Shown one piece after another: positions 8,363 through 15,600 of a DNA stretch of 64,000 nt. The DNA comes from Roseomonas elaeocarpi. Lineage in GTDB: Bacteria > Pseudomonadota > Alphaproteobacteria > Acetobacterales > Acetobacteraceae. A model generated the notes under the pieces. That model ran no database searches, had not been told where the DNA came from, and was given only the letters and a program-made list of their open reading frames with translations. The translations under genes and the position numbers were made by a program. Each line of letters opens with the position of its first letter. Within the stretch, counting starts at the first letter, position 1. The DNA is taken from NCBI RefSeq assembly GCF_042433915.1, contig NZ_JBHLUN010000007.1:1-64000 (forward strand), written 5' to 3'.

Positions 8363-9850
8363 CTACGCCTCCTCGAACAGGGCGCGGAGCGAGGCGGGCG
8401 GGGGTGCCGTGCCGGCCGCCCAGGCCGCGATCCCGGGTGCCTCCTCGGGCCGCAGCGCGCCGAGTGCTGCGGCCTGGCCCAGCACCGGGCCGAACTTGAA
8501 GCCGTGGCCGCTGGTACCGCAGACCACGGTGGCGCGGGCGCCCAGCGGCTCCACCACGATGCGCTCCTCCGGCGCGACGTCGTAGTAGCAGGCGCGGGCG
8601 CCGAGCACGCGGTGGCGCGCCGCGTCGCGCAGGCGCGGGCGGGCGAGGGTCAGGATCTCCTCCGCCTCGGCCGCGCTGGCGTCACGCCGGTCCTCCGCAT
8701 CGCCGCGGCAGGAAAAGCGGTGGTCGCCCACCTTCAGCGCGGTGCCCGCCACCGGCGGCACGGCGTAGAAGCCGCCCGCCGCCGACAGGTCCAGCAGCAT
8801 CGGCGCCGCGGCCCAGCGGGCGCGCTGTTCCTCCGGCGGTTCGAGGTAGACCACCACCTGCCGCGAGGGCGTGGCGCGGGGGCGCAGCTCCGGCCGCAGC
8901 CGGGCGGTCCAGGGGCCGGCGGCGAGGACGAGGCGGTCGGCCTCGATCACCTCTCCCCCGTCCAGGGTCAGGCGGGCGCGTTCTCCGTCGACCTCGCGAA
9001 CGGTGGCGGTGCGGAAGGCGACGCCCAGCGCCGCGAGGTGCCGCGCCAGCGCGGCCACGATGCGGTCGGCCAGCAGCACGCCGCCAGTGGGCACCCAGAG
9101 CGCCGCGGCGAGCCCGTCGGGGCGCAGCATGGGGAAGCGGTCGGCGAGGCCGGCGGGGGCGAGGTCCTCTGCCAAGTAGCCGTCGCCCAGCAGCGTCTCG
9201 CGGCTGCGGGCGAGCCAGTCGGCGGGGGAGGCGGCGGTGCCGTCCTGCGGGCCGAGGGCGGCGAGGTCGGGGTTGCCGGGACCGGAGTTGTTAAGGTCGG
9301 AATGGCCTGGGCCTGGGCCTGGGCCTGGGCCTGGGCCTGGGCCGGGGCCGGGGCCGGGGCCGGGGCCGGGGCCGGGGCGAGGGTCAGGGCCAGGACTGGC
9401 GGGTACGAGGGCGCCCGGCGCAGCGGTGCCGGCGGTGGGGCGGTGCGCCGGGGGCGCGGCGGCCGGGGTGCCCGGCGCCTCCCACCCGCTGGCGGCACGG
9501 TGCTCCGCGTTCTGCGGCGCGACCGGCACGTCCGACAGGGCCAGGGTTCCGGTGGGGTGGTAGGGCGCCTCGCCGATCTCGCGGAACAGGGCGGTCCAGG
9601 CGCGGTGCGCCTCGTCCACCATGCGCATGTAGCCGCGCTCGGCGCCGTAGGCGTGGCGGATCAGCCGGTGCTGGTCCACCGAGGCCCCGGCCGGGTTTGG
9701 CAGGGCGGACTGGTCCACCACGGTGACGGCGCAGCCCTGGCGGTGCAGCGCCCGGGCGGTGCAAAGGCCCATGATGCCGCCGCCCAGCACCACGACGCGC
9801 GGGGCGCCAAGGCCAGGACGGGGGCCGGGTGCCGGCGGACGCGGCGTCAT
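8363..9850 (-). CDS. FAD-dependent amine oxidase, sarcosine oxidase-like, with Gly-Pro insert
   Basis: A DAO-superfamily flavoenzyme close to monomeric sarcosine/N-methyltryptophan oxidases, which oxidise N-methyl amino acids to the amino acid, formaldehyde and hydrogen peroxide. Seen: VVVLGGGIMGLCTARAL, the substrate-side GASVDQHRLIRHAYG, Cys in RACYYDVAPEERIV where these enzymes bind FAD covalently, and GTSGHGFKFGPVLG. The 495 residues exceed the usual ~390 because of an insert near residues 113-210 rich in Pro/Gly/Ala, including a (Gly-Pro)n run around 159-186. The ATG overlaps the stop of the DUF2474 gene (ATGA), so it is probably co-translated with the cyd genes, although no functional link is known. 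The substrate is not determined. Confidence 0.82.
   Translation of the reverse strand: MTPRPPAPGPRPGLGAPRVVVLGGGIMGLCTARALHRQGCAVTVVDQSALPNPAGASVDQHRLIRHAYGAERGYMRMVDEAHRAWTALFREIGEAPYHPTGTLALSDVPVAPQNAEHRAASGWEAPGTPAAAPPAHRPTAGTAAPGALVPASPGPDPRPGPGPGPGPGPGPGPGPGPGPGPGHSDLNNSGPGNPDLAALGPQDGTAASPADWLARSRETLLGDGYLAEDLAPAGLADRFPMLRPDGLAAALWVPTGGVLLADRIVAALARHLAALGVAFRTATVREVDGERARLTLDGGEVIEADRLVLAAGPWTARLRPELRPRATPSRQVVVYLEPPEEQRARWAAAPMLLDLSAAGGFYAVPPVAGTALKVGDHRFSCRGDAEDRRDASAAEAEEILTLARPRLRDAARHRVLGARACYYDVAPEERIVVEPLGARATVVCGTSGHGFKFGPVLGQAAALGALRPEEAPGIAAWAAGTAPPPASLRALFEEA
9306..9377. repeat. Hexanucleotide microsatellite (six cctggg then six ccgggg units)
   Basis: Twelve 6-bp units without interruption: six cctggg followed by six ccgggg on the plus strand. 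On the coding (minus) strand they give a pure Gly-Pro run inside the flavoenzyme. The single-base difference between the two halves is synonymous, so the two halves probably expanded separately. Unit length divisible by three keeps the frame during slippage. Confidence 0.97.
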
Positions 9851-10029
9851 CGCGGGATCAGCAGCCGCAGCCCGTAGGCCACCGCACCCACCACCACGAC
9901 GCCCAGGACCCAGAGCAGCACGAACCAGCCGAGGCGCCGCCAGCCGCTGCCGGCTCCGCTCCCGGCGTTCGCCGGCGCGCCGTCGCCCTGGCCGCGCGGC
10001 CAGCCGGCACCGTCAGTGGTATCCGCCAT
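9847..10029 (-). CDS. DUF2474 small membrane protein of the bd oxidase operon
   Basis: A 60-residue protein with a polar Gly/Ala-rich first half and one C-terminal membrane helix (LGWFVLLWVLGVVVVGAVAY) ending in LRLLIPR. The pattern R-LGWF-LLW...LRLL is typical of DUF2474 proteins, which are found directly after cydAB of the cyanide-insensitive type. It is probably an accessory subunit or assembly aid, comparable in position to CydX, but its role is unproven. The ATG at 10029 is chosen over a TTG one codon upstream. It overlaps the end of cydB by 17 bp, and its stop overlaps the next gene's ATG. Confidence 0.8.
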   Translation of the reverse strand: MADTTDGAGWPRGQGDGAPANAGSGAGSGWRRLGWFVLLWVLGVVVVGAVAYGLRLLIPR

Positions 10030-11047
10030 CAACCGTCACCTTGCCCCGGAACAGGTAGTACACGTAGCCCGTGTAGCACAGGATGATCGGGATCAGCACC
10101 GCGGCCCCCGCCAGCAGGAAGACCTGCGAGGAGCGCGGCGCCGCGGCATCCCAGATGGTGATCGAGGGCGGCACGATGTGCGGATACATGCTGACGCCGA
10201 GGCCCAGGTAGGTCAGCAGGAACATCAGCAGCATCAGCACGAAGGGCTTGGCATCGGCCCAGAGCCCGTTCTTGTCGGCCCGCTCCACCGCGCGGAAATA
10301 GCCCCATGTCAGCGCCGCCAGGATCACCGGCACGGGTGCCGCGTAGAGCATGTTGGGGAAGCTCAGCCAGCGGGCGCGGAAGCTGGCCTGCAGGAAGGGC
10401 ATGGTCACCGACACGGCCAGGATGAAGACCAGCAGCACCACGCCCATGGAGCGCGCCTGGGCGCGGGCGCGGTCATGCAGGCTGCCCTCCGTCTTCCACA
10501 TCAGCCAGCAGGAGCCCAGCACGCCGTAGCCGGTGATCAGCGCCAGGGCGGTCAGGATCGAGAAGGGCGTCAGCCAGTCCCACCAGCCGCCGGCATAGGC
10601 GCCGTTCTCCACCCGGATGCCTTGCACGAAGGCGCCCAGCGCCACGCCCTGCGAAAAGGTCGCGACGTAGGAGCCCCAGGAAAAGGCGCGGTCCCACCAG
10701 CGCTGCTGCCAGTCATTGGCGGCGCGGAAGCGCATCTCGAAGGAAACGCCGCGGAACACCAGCGCCAGCAGCATCAGGATCAGCGGCATGTAGAGCGCGG
10801 GCAGAATGGTGGCGTAGGCCAGCGGAAACACCGGCAGCAGGCCCACGCCGCCTAGCACCAGCCAGGTCTCGTTGCCGTCCCAGACGGGGGCCACGGTGTT
10901 CACCGCCACGTCGCGCTCCTCCTTGGAGCGCAGCACCGGGAACAGGATCCCGATGCCGAGGTCGAAGCCGTCGAGGCAGACGTAAAGGAACACGGCGGCG
11001 GCGATCAGCACCGCCCAGATCGTCGCCAGGGTGTGCGCGTCGAGCAT
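10013..11047 (-). CDS. cydB: Cytochrome bd-type ubiquinol oxidase subunit II
   Basis: A 344-residue integral membrane protein with about eight to nine helices. It begins with a helix ending in FLYVCLDGFDLGIGILFP, the diagnostic GFDLG motif of CydB, and contains PVWDGNETWLVLGG and ALVFRGVSFEMRFRA. With CydA it forms the quinol oxidase that reduces oxygen to water in the inner membrane without pumping protons. It starts 6 bp after cydA and overlaps the DUF2474 gene. The short type of CydA next to it suggests the cyanide-insensitive (CIO) subfamily. Confidence 0.96.
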   Translation of the reverse strand: MLDAHTLATIWAVLIAAAVFLYVCLDGFDLGIGILFPVLRSKEERDVAVNTVAPVWDGNETWLVLGGVGLLPVFPLAYATILPALYMPLILMLLALVFRGVSFEMRFRAANDWQQRWWDRAFSWGSYVATFSQGVALGAFVQGIRVENGAYAGGWWDWLTPFSILTALALITGYGVLGSCWLMWKTEGSLHDRARAQARSMGVVLLVFILAVSVTMPFLQASFRARWLSFPNMLYAAPVPVILAALTWGYFRAVERADKNGLWADAKPFVLMLLMFLLTYLGLGVSMYPHIVPPSITIWDAAAPRSSQVFLLAGAAVLIPIILCYTGYVYYLFRGKVTVDGGYH

Positions 11048-11053
11048 CGGTTC

Positions 11054-12517
11054 TCACTCCGCCGGCTGGATCTGGGGACGCGGGTCGACGCCGTGCCGCG
11101 TCGAGGGAGCGGGCGTGGTGCCGGCCGAGCGGATCGGCTTGTCGGTCGGCGGCCCCGCCTCGTGCGCCTTGGGTGCCTGCGCGAACAGGCGGAACAGGAA
11201 CCAGATGCCGGCGCCGAAGACCACGAAGTACACCAGCGCGAAGGCCGCGAGCGAGGCCGCCACCGCGGGCGCCGCGATCGGCGCCACGCTGTCGGCGGTG
11301 CGCAGCAACCCGTAGACCGTGAAGGGCTGGCGCCCGGCCTCGGTCACGATCCAGCCGCAGGTCACGGCGATGAGGCCGGCGGGGCCCATCGCCACCGCGG
11401 CGCGGTGCAGCCAGGGGTTCTCGTAGAAGCGGCCGCGAAGCCGCATCACCAGGCTCGCGGCGCCCAGCGTGATCATCAGCACGCCCAGCCCCACCATGAT
11501 GCGGAAGGCGAAGAAGACCAGCGGGATGTTGGTGGGCCAGTGGTCGCGCGGCAGGTCCTTCAGCCCCGGAACGTGGCCGTTCCAGCTGTGCGTCAGGTAC
11601 AGGCTGGCGACGTGCGGCACCTCGATGGCGAGGCGCGTGCGCTCCTGCTCGGCCGAGGGGATGCCGAACAGCACCAGCGGCGCGCCGTCATGGCTCTCGA
11701 AATGGCCTTCCATGGCCGCGAGCTTGGCAGGCTGGTGCTCGAAGGTGTTGCCGCCATGCAGGTCGCCCAGCACCAGCTGCAGGGGTGCGAGGACGCAGAG
11801 CAGCCACATCGCCATGGAGAACATCAGCCGGGCGCGCGGATTGGCATCCCGCGTGCCGAGCGCCTCGTTGCGCCGCTCACGCAGGACGTGGAAGGCGCCG
11901 ACCGCGCCCACGATCAGCCCGGTGGTGAGGTAGGCGCCGGTGACGGTGTGGGCGTAGCGGAACGGGAAGGAGGGGTTGAAGATGATCGCCCACCAGTCCT
12001 CCGGGTGGAAGGAGCCGTCGGCCGCCACGCTGTAGCCCGCCGGCGTGTGCAGCCAGGAATTGGCCGACAGGATCCAGAAGGCGGACATGCTGGTGCCGAA
12101 GGCGACGAGGCAGGTGGCGGCGAAGTGCAGCCGCTTGCCCACGCGCTCGAGCCCGAACAGCATCACGCCGAGGAAGCCGGCCTCCAGGAAGAAGGCGGTC
12201 AGCACCTCGTAGCCCATCAGCGGCCCGATGATCGGCCCTGCCTTCTGCGACAGCACCGACCAGTTGGTGCCGAACTGGTAGGACATGACGATGCCCGACA
12301 CGACGCCCATGGCGAAGGCGATGGCGAAGATCTTCAGCCAGTAGCGGAACACGTCGAGGTACACGGCGCGCCCCGTCCACAGCCACAGCCCTTCCAGCAC
12401 CGCCAGGTAGGAGGCGAGGCCGATGGTGAAGGCCGGAAACAGGAAGTGCCAGACCACCACGAAGGCGAACTGGAAGCGCGCCAGGTCGAGCGCGCTGGGA
12501 AGGAGGGAGTCGATCAT
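11054..12517 (-). CDS. cydA: Cytochrome bd-type ubiquinol oxidase subunit I (CIO-like)
   Basis: The 487-residue haem-carrying subunit. Likely haem ligands are His24 in VVWHFLFP, the His of FRYAHTVTGAY, and the Met of FRIMVGLG. The quinol-loop region holds GWIVTEAGRQPFTVYG, the family's GW...E.GRQP signature. The length and compact Q loop resemble CioA rather than E. coli CydA. A GGAGG ribosome-binding sequence lies about 8 bases before the ATG, which fixes the start. Between it and the upstream regulator gene is a strong hairpin that could attenuate read-through. Confidence 0.95.
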   Translation of the reverse strand: MIDSLLPSALDLARFQFAFVVVWHFLFPAFTIGLASYLAVLEGLWLWTGRAVYLDVFRYWLKIFAIAFAMGVVSGIVMSYQFGTNWSVLSQKAGPIIGPLMGYEVLTAFFLEAGFLGVMLFGLERVGKRLHFAATCLVAFGTSMSAFWILSANSWLHTPAGYSVAADGSFHPEDWWAIIFNPSFPFRYAHTVTGAYLTTGLIVGAVGAFHVLRERRNEALGTRDANPRARLMFSMAMWLLCVLAPLQLVLGDLHGGNTFEHQPAKLAAMEGHFESHDGAPLVLFGIPSAEQERTRLAIEVPHVASLYLTHSWNGHVPGLKDLPRDHWPTNIPLVFFAFRIMVGLGVLMITLGAASLVMRLRGRFYENPWLHRAAVAMGPAGLIAVTCGWIVTEAGRQPFTVYGLLRTADSVAPIAAPAVAASLAAFALVYFVVFGAGIWFLFRLFAQAPKAHEAGPPTDKPIRSAGTTPAPSTRHGVDPRPQIQPAE

Positions 12518-12573
12518 CGGCGTTGCCTCCGCGGAAGCAGGTCACCCGGACGGGTCCGGGATGCGCAAGTGAA

Positions 12574-12616
12574 AATCGTGGGGCGCGGCGGGGTGGGGCG
12601 CCCCCGTCGCCGCGCC
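12574..12616 (-). terminator. GC hairpin before a T run, between regulator and cydA
   Basis: A 9-bp stem pairs 12582-12590 with 12608-12616, with a second palindrome (ggggcgcccc, 12595-12604) in the loop. Read on the minus strand the stem is followed within a few bases by cgattttcac. This could end or attenuate transcription leaving the regulator gene before cydA. A further small palindrome, cccggacgggtccggg, sits at 12545-12560. Confidence 0.45.
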
Positions 12617-12635
12617 GGGATGGCGGAGTGGCGCG

Positions 12636-13220
12636 TCATGACCGTTCCCCGTCCGCCGGCGACGCCCGGCGCCCGCGGCCGAGCGAGATGATCTTGTCCT
12701 TGGCGTCCAGCAGCCGCGTCACGCGCGTGCCCAGCGCCAGCAGGGCCGCCAGCCGGTCGGTGTCCACCTGCCGCATGTCCTCGTACCAGGTGGTCAGCCG
12801 GTCGATCAGGCCGTGCATCTCGGCCATGCGGGCCTGGGCGTGCTGCTCGGCGGCGCTGTCGGGCTGCTGCATCAGCAGCTCCCGCAGCACCGACAGGGTC
12901 GGATCGACCTCGCGCTTCTTCCGTTCCTCGGCGAGCGTGCGGAGGATCTGCCAAACGTCGTCGGGCGTGGTGAAGAAGTCGCGCCGGTCGCCCGGCTGGT
13001 GGCGCAGCAGCACGAGGTTCCAGGCCTGCAGCTCCCGCAGGCCCATCGACACGTTGGAGCGCGACACGCCCAGCGCTTCCACGATCTGGTCGGCCGAGAG
13101 CGGCGCGTCCGAGACGTAGAGCAGGGCGTAGATCTGCCCGACCGTACGGTTGATGCCCCATCGGCTGCCCATCTCACCGAAGTGCAGCACGAAGGACTGG
13201 ATCAGCGGCGGGAGGTTCAC
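12636..13220 (-). CDS. GbsR/MarR-like winged-helix regulator
   Basis: A 194-residue DNA-binding protein. Residues ~20-80 form a winged helix: WGINRTVGQIYALLY, then the helix-turn-helix LSADQIVEALGVSRSNVSMGLRELQAWNLV, and a basic wing RHQPGDRRDFF. The C-terminal half is helical and polar, probably for dimerisation. The arrangement matches the GbsR branch of the MarR superfamily. It precedes cydA by 118 bp on the same strand, and a perfect palindrome lies 19-38 bp before its start, so autoregulation and control of cydAB are likely inferences. The ligand is unknown. Confidence 0.85.
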   Translation of the reverse strand: MNLPPLIQSFVLHFGEMGSRWGINRTVGQIYALLYVSDAPLSADQIVEALGVSRSNVSMGLRELQAWNLVLLRHQPGDRRDFFTTPDDVWQILRTLAEERKKREVDPTLSVLRELLMQQPDSAAEQHAQARMAEMHGLIDRLTTWYEDMRQVDTDRLAALLALGTRVTRLLDAKDKIISLGRGRRASPADGERS

Positions 13221-13238
13221 GTTCCGATGGTTCCCGTA

Positions 13239-13258
13239 ATTTCAGAAATTTCTGAAAT
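13239..13258. promoter_or_regulatory. Perfect 20-bp palindrome, candidate operator
   Basis: The sequence ATTTCAGAAATTTCTGAAAT is a perfect palindrome, strikingly AT-rich in this GC-rich window, and centred about 28 bp before the regulator's ATG. Size and symmetry suit a dimeric winged-helix repressor. It is most simply the operator of the adjacent GbsR-like gene, a site where binding would block initiation. Confidence 0.75.
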
Positions 13259-13259
13259 A

Positions 13260-13289
13260 ACGATATTGGCCGAAGGAGCCGGAATGCAA
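13260..13289 (-). promoter_or_regulatory. Candidate sigma70 promoter of the regulator gene
   Basis: On the minus strand TTGCAT (13289-13284) is followed after 18 bases by TATCGT (13265-13260). Both are partial matches to the consensus. The palindrome at 13239-13258 would then cover the start site. The matches are modest, so this is tentative. The rest of 13290-13595 shows no gene or structure. Confidence 0.35.
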
Positions 13290-13595
13290 GTTCCCGCTCC
13301 GTCAGACCGGCATCAAATCGGTGGCAGTTGTCCCGTGGCGCCGGCCCGCCGCGGGGCCGCACCGGGCCTTCCGGCCGTCAAAGAATGTGGGAAGCGCCGT
13401 TGCTGCCGATGGGCTCGCCCCGGGGATGAGGGCGGCGGTAAAGGTTCCGTCACTGCCGGAACCGTCGCGCCGCCGGGCGCGCAGCGCGGTCCCGGCGCAA
13501 GGGGCGGCGAGGACACGCGCGAAACTGTTTGGAGCCGCCGCGGCCCCGGGGTGTTCAGGCCGGCCGCCGCGTCGGTGCCGTGGCGGCGGGCGGGT

Positions 13596-14993
13596 TCAGC
13601 CCATCCAGCCGGCCGGGGCCCAGAGCAGGGCCGTCAGCACCAGGCCGGTGACGGCCACGATGCTTTGCAGCACCGACCAGACCAGCACGGTCTGGCCCAG
13701 ACGCAGGCCGAAGAATTCCCGCACCATCCAGAAGCCCGCGTCGTTGACGTGGCAGAAGAACACCGAGCCGGAGCCGATCGAGAGCACCAAGAGCGAGGTC
13801 TGCGCCGCCGTCAGCCCGAAATCGCCCACCAGCGGCGCCATCAGCCCCGCGACGGCGGTCGTGGCCACGGTGGCAGAGCCCGTGGCCTGGCGCAGGCAGA
13901 CGGCGATCAGCCAGGCCAGCAGCACCAGCGGGATGCCGGTGTCGTGGGCGATCTTGCCGAGTGTGCCGGTGATGCCGGCCTCCACCAGCACCTGCTTGAA
14001 GCCGCCGCCGGCGCCGATGGTCAGCAGCAGGATGGCGATCGGCGGCAGGGCGGCGCGCATGGCCTCGCCCACCTCGGCGCGGCTGGCGCCGCGGCCCCAG
14101 CCCAGCGCCAGCGCCGCCACCACGACGCTGATCGCCAGCGCCATGATCGGTTCGCCCACCGTGAGCAGGGCCGCGCGGACGGGGCCTTCCCCCAGGGCGA
14201 TCTGTGCCACGGTGCGGCACAGCATCAGCGCCACCGGCAGCAGCAACACGGTCAGCGAGAGCGTGAAGGAGGGGCGCGCCGCACCGCCGACCCAGGCGGC
14301 GTCGTGCCCGCCGTCCCGCGCGGCGCCGTCCCGCCCGGCCTCCAGCAGCGCCGGGTGTCGGCCGATGAACCGGCCGTAAAGGGGGCCGGCCAGCGCCACC
14401 GCCGGCACCGCGATCACGAGGCCCAGCACCAGCGTCAGGCCCAGGTCGGCGTGCAGCTGCGCGATGCCGATCAGTGGTCCGGGATGGGGCGGCACCAGGG
14501 CGTGCAGCGTGGTCATGCCGGCCAGCGCCGGGATCGCGACCTGCATCACCGGCAACCGGGTCTTTTGGGCCAGCGAGAAAATGATCGGGATCATGAGCAC
14601 CAGCCCGACCTCGAAGAAGAGGGGCAGGCCGATCAGCATGGCCACCAGCGCCAGCAGCCAGGGCAGGCTTCGCGCGGTCGCGTGCTGCAGCACGCCGTCC
14701 ACGATGCGGTCGGCCGCGCCGCCCGCGGTCAGGATGCTGCCCAGCATGGCGCCCAGCGCGATCACCACGCCGATGTCGCCCAGTACGCCGCCGGCCCCAT
14801 GCTCGAAGGCCGGGGTCAGCTTCTCGAAGGGCAGGCCGACGACGGCCGCGAAGACGCCGGCGCCCAGCATGATCGCGAGGAAGGCGGCGATCCGGCCCCA
14901 GGCGATCAGCAGCACGATCACGCCCAGGGCAAGGGCCACGGCGGCGAGAAGCAGGGTATCGCCGCCGTTCCAGGCTGCCGTCATCACGTCCAC
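13596..14993 (-). CDS. GntP-family gluconate/H+ symporter
   Basis: A 465-residue inner-membrane transporter with about 12 helices. It belongs to the Gnt family, which imports gluconate and related sugar acids with protons. Supporting features are the overall hydrophobic profile, the conserved LHALVPPHPGPL block after the fourth to fifth helices, GAMLGSILTAGGAADRIV, and the C-terminal SGSVFFCHVNDAGFWMV. The start could be this ATG or one three codons later. No catabolic gene lies beside it, so the substrate (gluconate, idonate, glycerate or another acid) cannot be fixed. It stands alone, 160 bp after the ACT-like gene. Confidence 0.88.
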   Translation of the reverse strand: MDVMTAAWNGGDTLLLAAVALALGVIVLLIAWGRIAAFLAIMLGAGVFAAVVGLPFEKLTPAFEHGAGGVLGDIGVVIALGAMLGSILTAGGAADRIVDGVLQHATARSLPWLLALVAMLIGLPLFFEVGLVLMIPIIFSLAQKTRLPVMQVAIPALAGMTTLHALVPPHPGPLIGIAQLHADLGLTLVLGLVIAVPAVALAGPLYGRFIGRHPALLEAGRDGAARDGGHDAAWVGGAARPSFTLSLTVLLLPVALMLCRTVAQIALGEGPVRAALLTVGEPIMALAISVVVAALALGWGRGASRAEVGEAMRAALPPIAILLLTIGAGGGFKQVLVEAGITGTLGKIAHDTGIPLVLLAWLIAVCLRQATGSATVATTAVAGLMAPLVGDFGLTAAQTSLLVLSIGSGSVFFCHVNDAGFWMVREFFGLRLGQTVLVWSVLQSIVAVTGLVLTALLWAPAGWMG

Positions 14994-15157
14994 TCCGCTG
15001 GGATGCAGGGGTCATCCTGCGCCGGCGGAGGAGCGTCAAATCAGGGCAGCAATGCGCGCGGGCCGGTTGTCAGTCCACCAGAACACGGATGCGCATCGGG
15101 TGGGGCGGGAAGGCGCCGCCCGGTGCATCCGCCGGACCGCGGCCCCCGCCCGGTGCG

Positions 15158-15433
15158 TCAGGCCGCCGCGGCGAGCGGCGCGGGGGTTGCCCCGGCCGCG
15201 ACCTGTTCCACCACGCCCACGAGGCGGGCCAGGTCGCCGTCCACGCGGTGCACCATGTCGGCCGGCATGGCGTCGAGCTCGACCTGGAGGCGCACCAGCG
15301 CGCCTTCGCGCCGCAGCGACATCCGGTCGGGCAGCAGGCCGCGCTTGCTGAAGGCTTCCAGCGCGCGGGGGAGGAAACCGACGGAGGGCTCCGCCAGGAG
15401 GTTGAAGGCGGCGGGGCGAACGGGTTCGGACAT
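15158..15433 (-). CDS. Small ACT-domain-like protein
   Basis: A 91-residue protein. The central part (FNLLAEPSVGFLPRALEAFSKRGLLPDRMSLRREGALVRL...) resembles an ACT fold: a strand, a helix after a Pro/Gly turn, and alternating strands, as in small regulatory subunits of acetolactate synthase and other amino-acid sensing domains. No enzyme partner is adjacent. The ATG at 15433 is chosen over one seven codons upstream because gaggtcctttcc precedes it as a ribosome-binding site. Function is uncertain; the ACT assignment rests on pattern only. Confidence 0.55.
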   Translation of the reverse strand: MSEPVRPAAFNLLAEPSVGFLPRALEAFSKRGLLPDRMSLRREGALVRLQVELDAMPADMVHRVDGDLARLVGVVEQVAAGATPAPLAAAA

Positions 15434-15600
15434 GGAAAGGACCTCGGGGATCATCGGCGGGGAGGGTGGGGACGCAGTATCCCGGCCGCCTCCGCCCCTT
15501 CCGCGCGGGAAGGGTCCCTTCGGGGAACCTTGCGCAGAGGCGGTCAGGCGACCGGGCGCGTAATTCGCCGAATGATGATCCGAAGCGTCATGCCCCCAGC

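Noticed and set aside
9306..9377. Microsatellite considered as a frameshifting phase-variation switch
   Set aside because: The unit is six bases, so gain or loss of copies keeps the frame; on/off switching is not expected.
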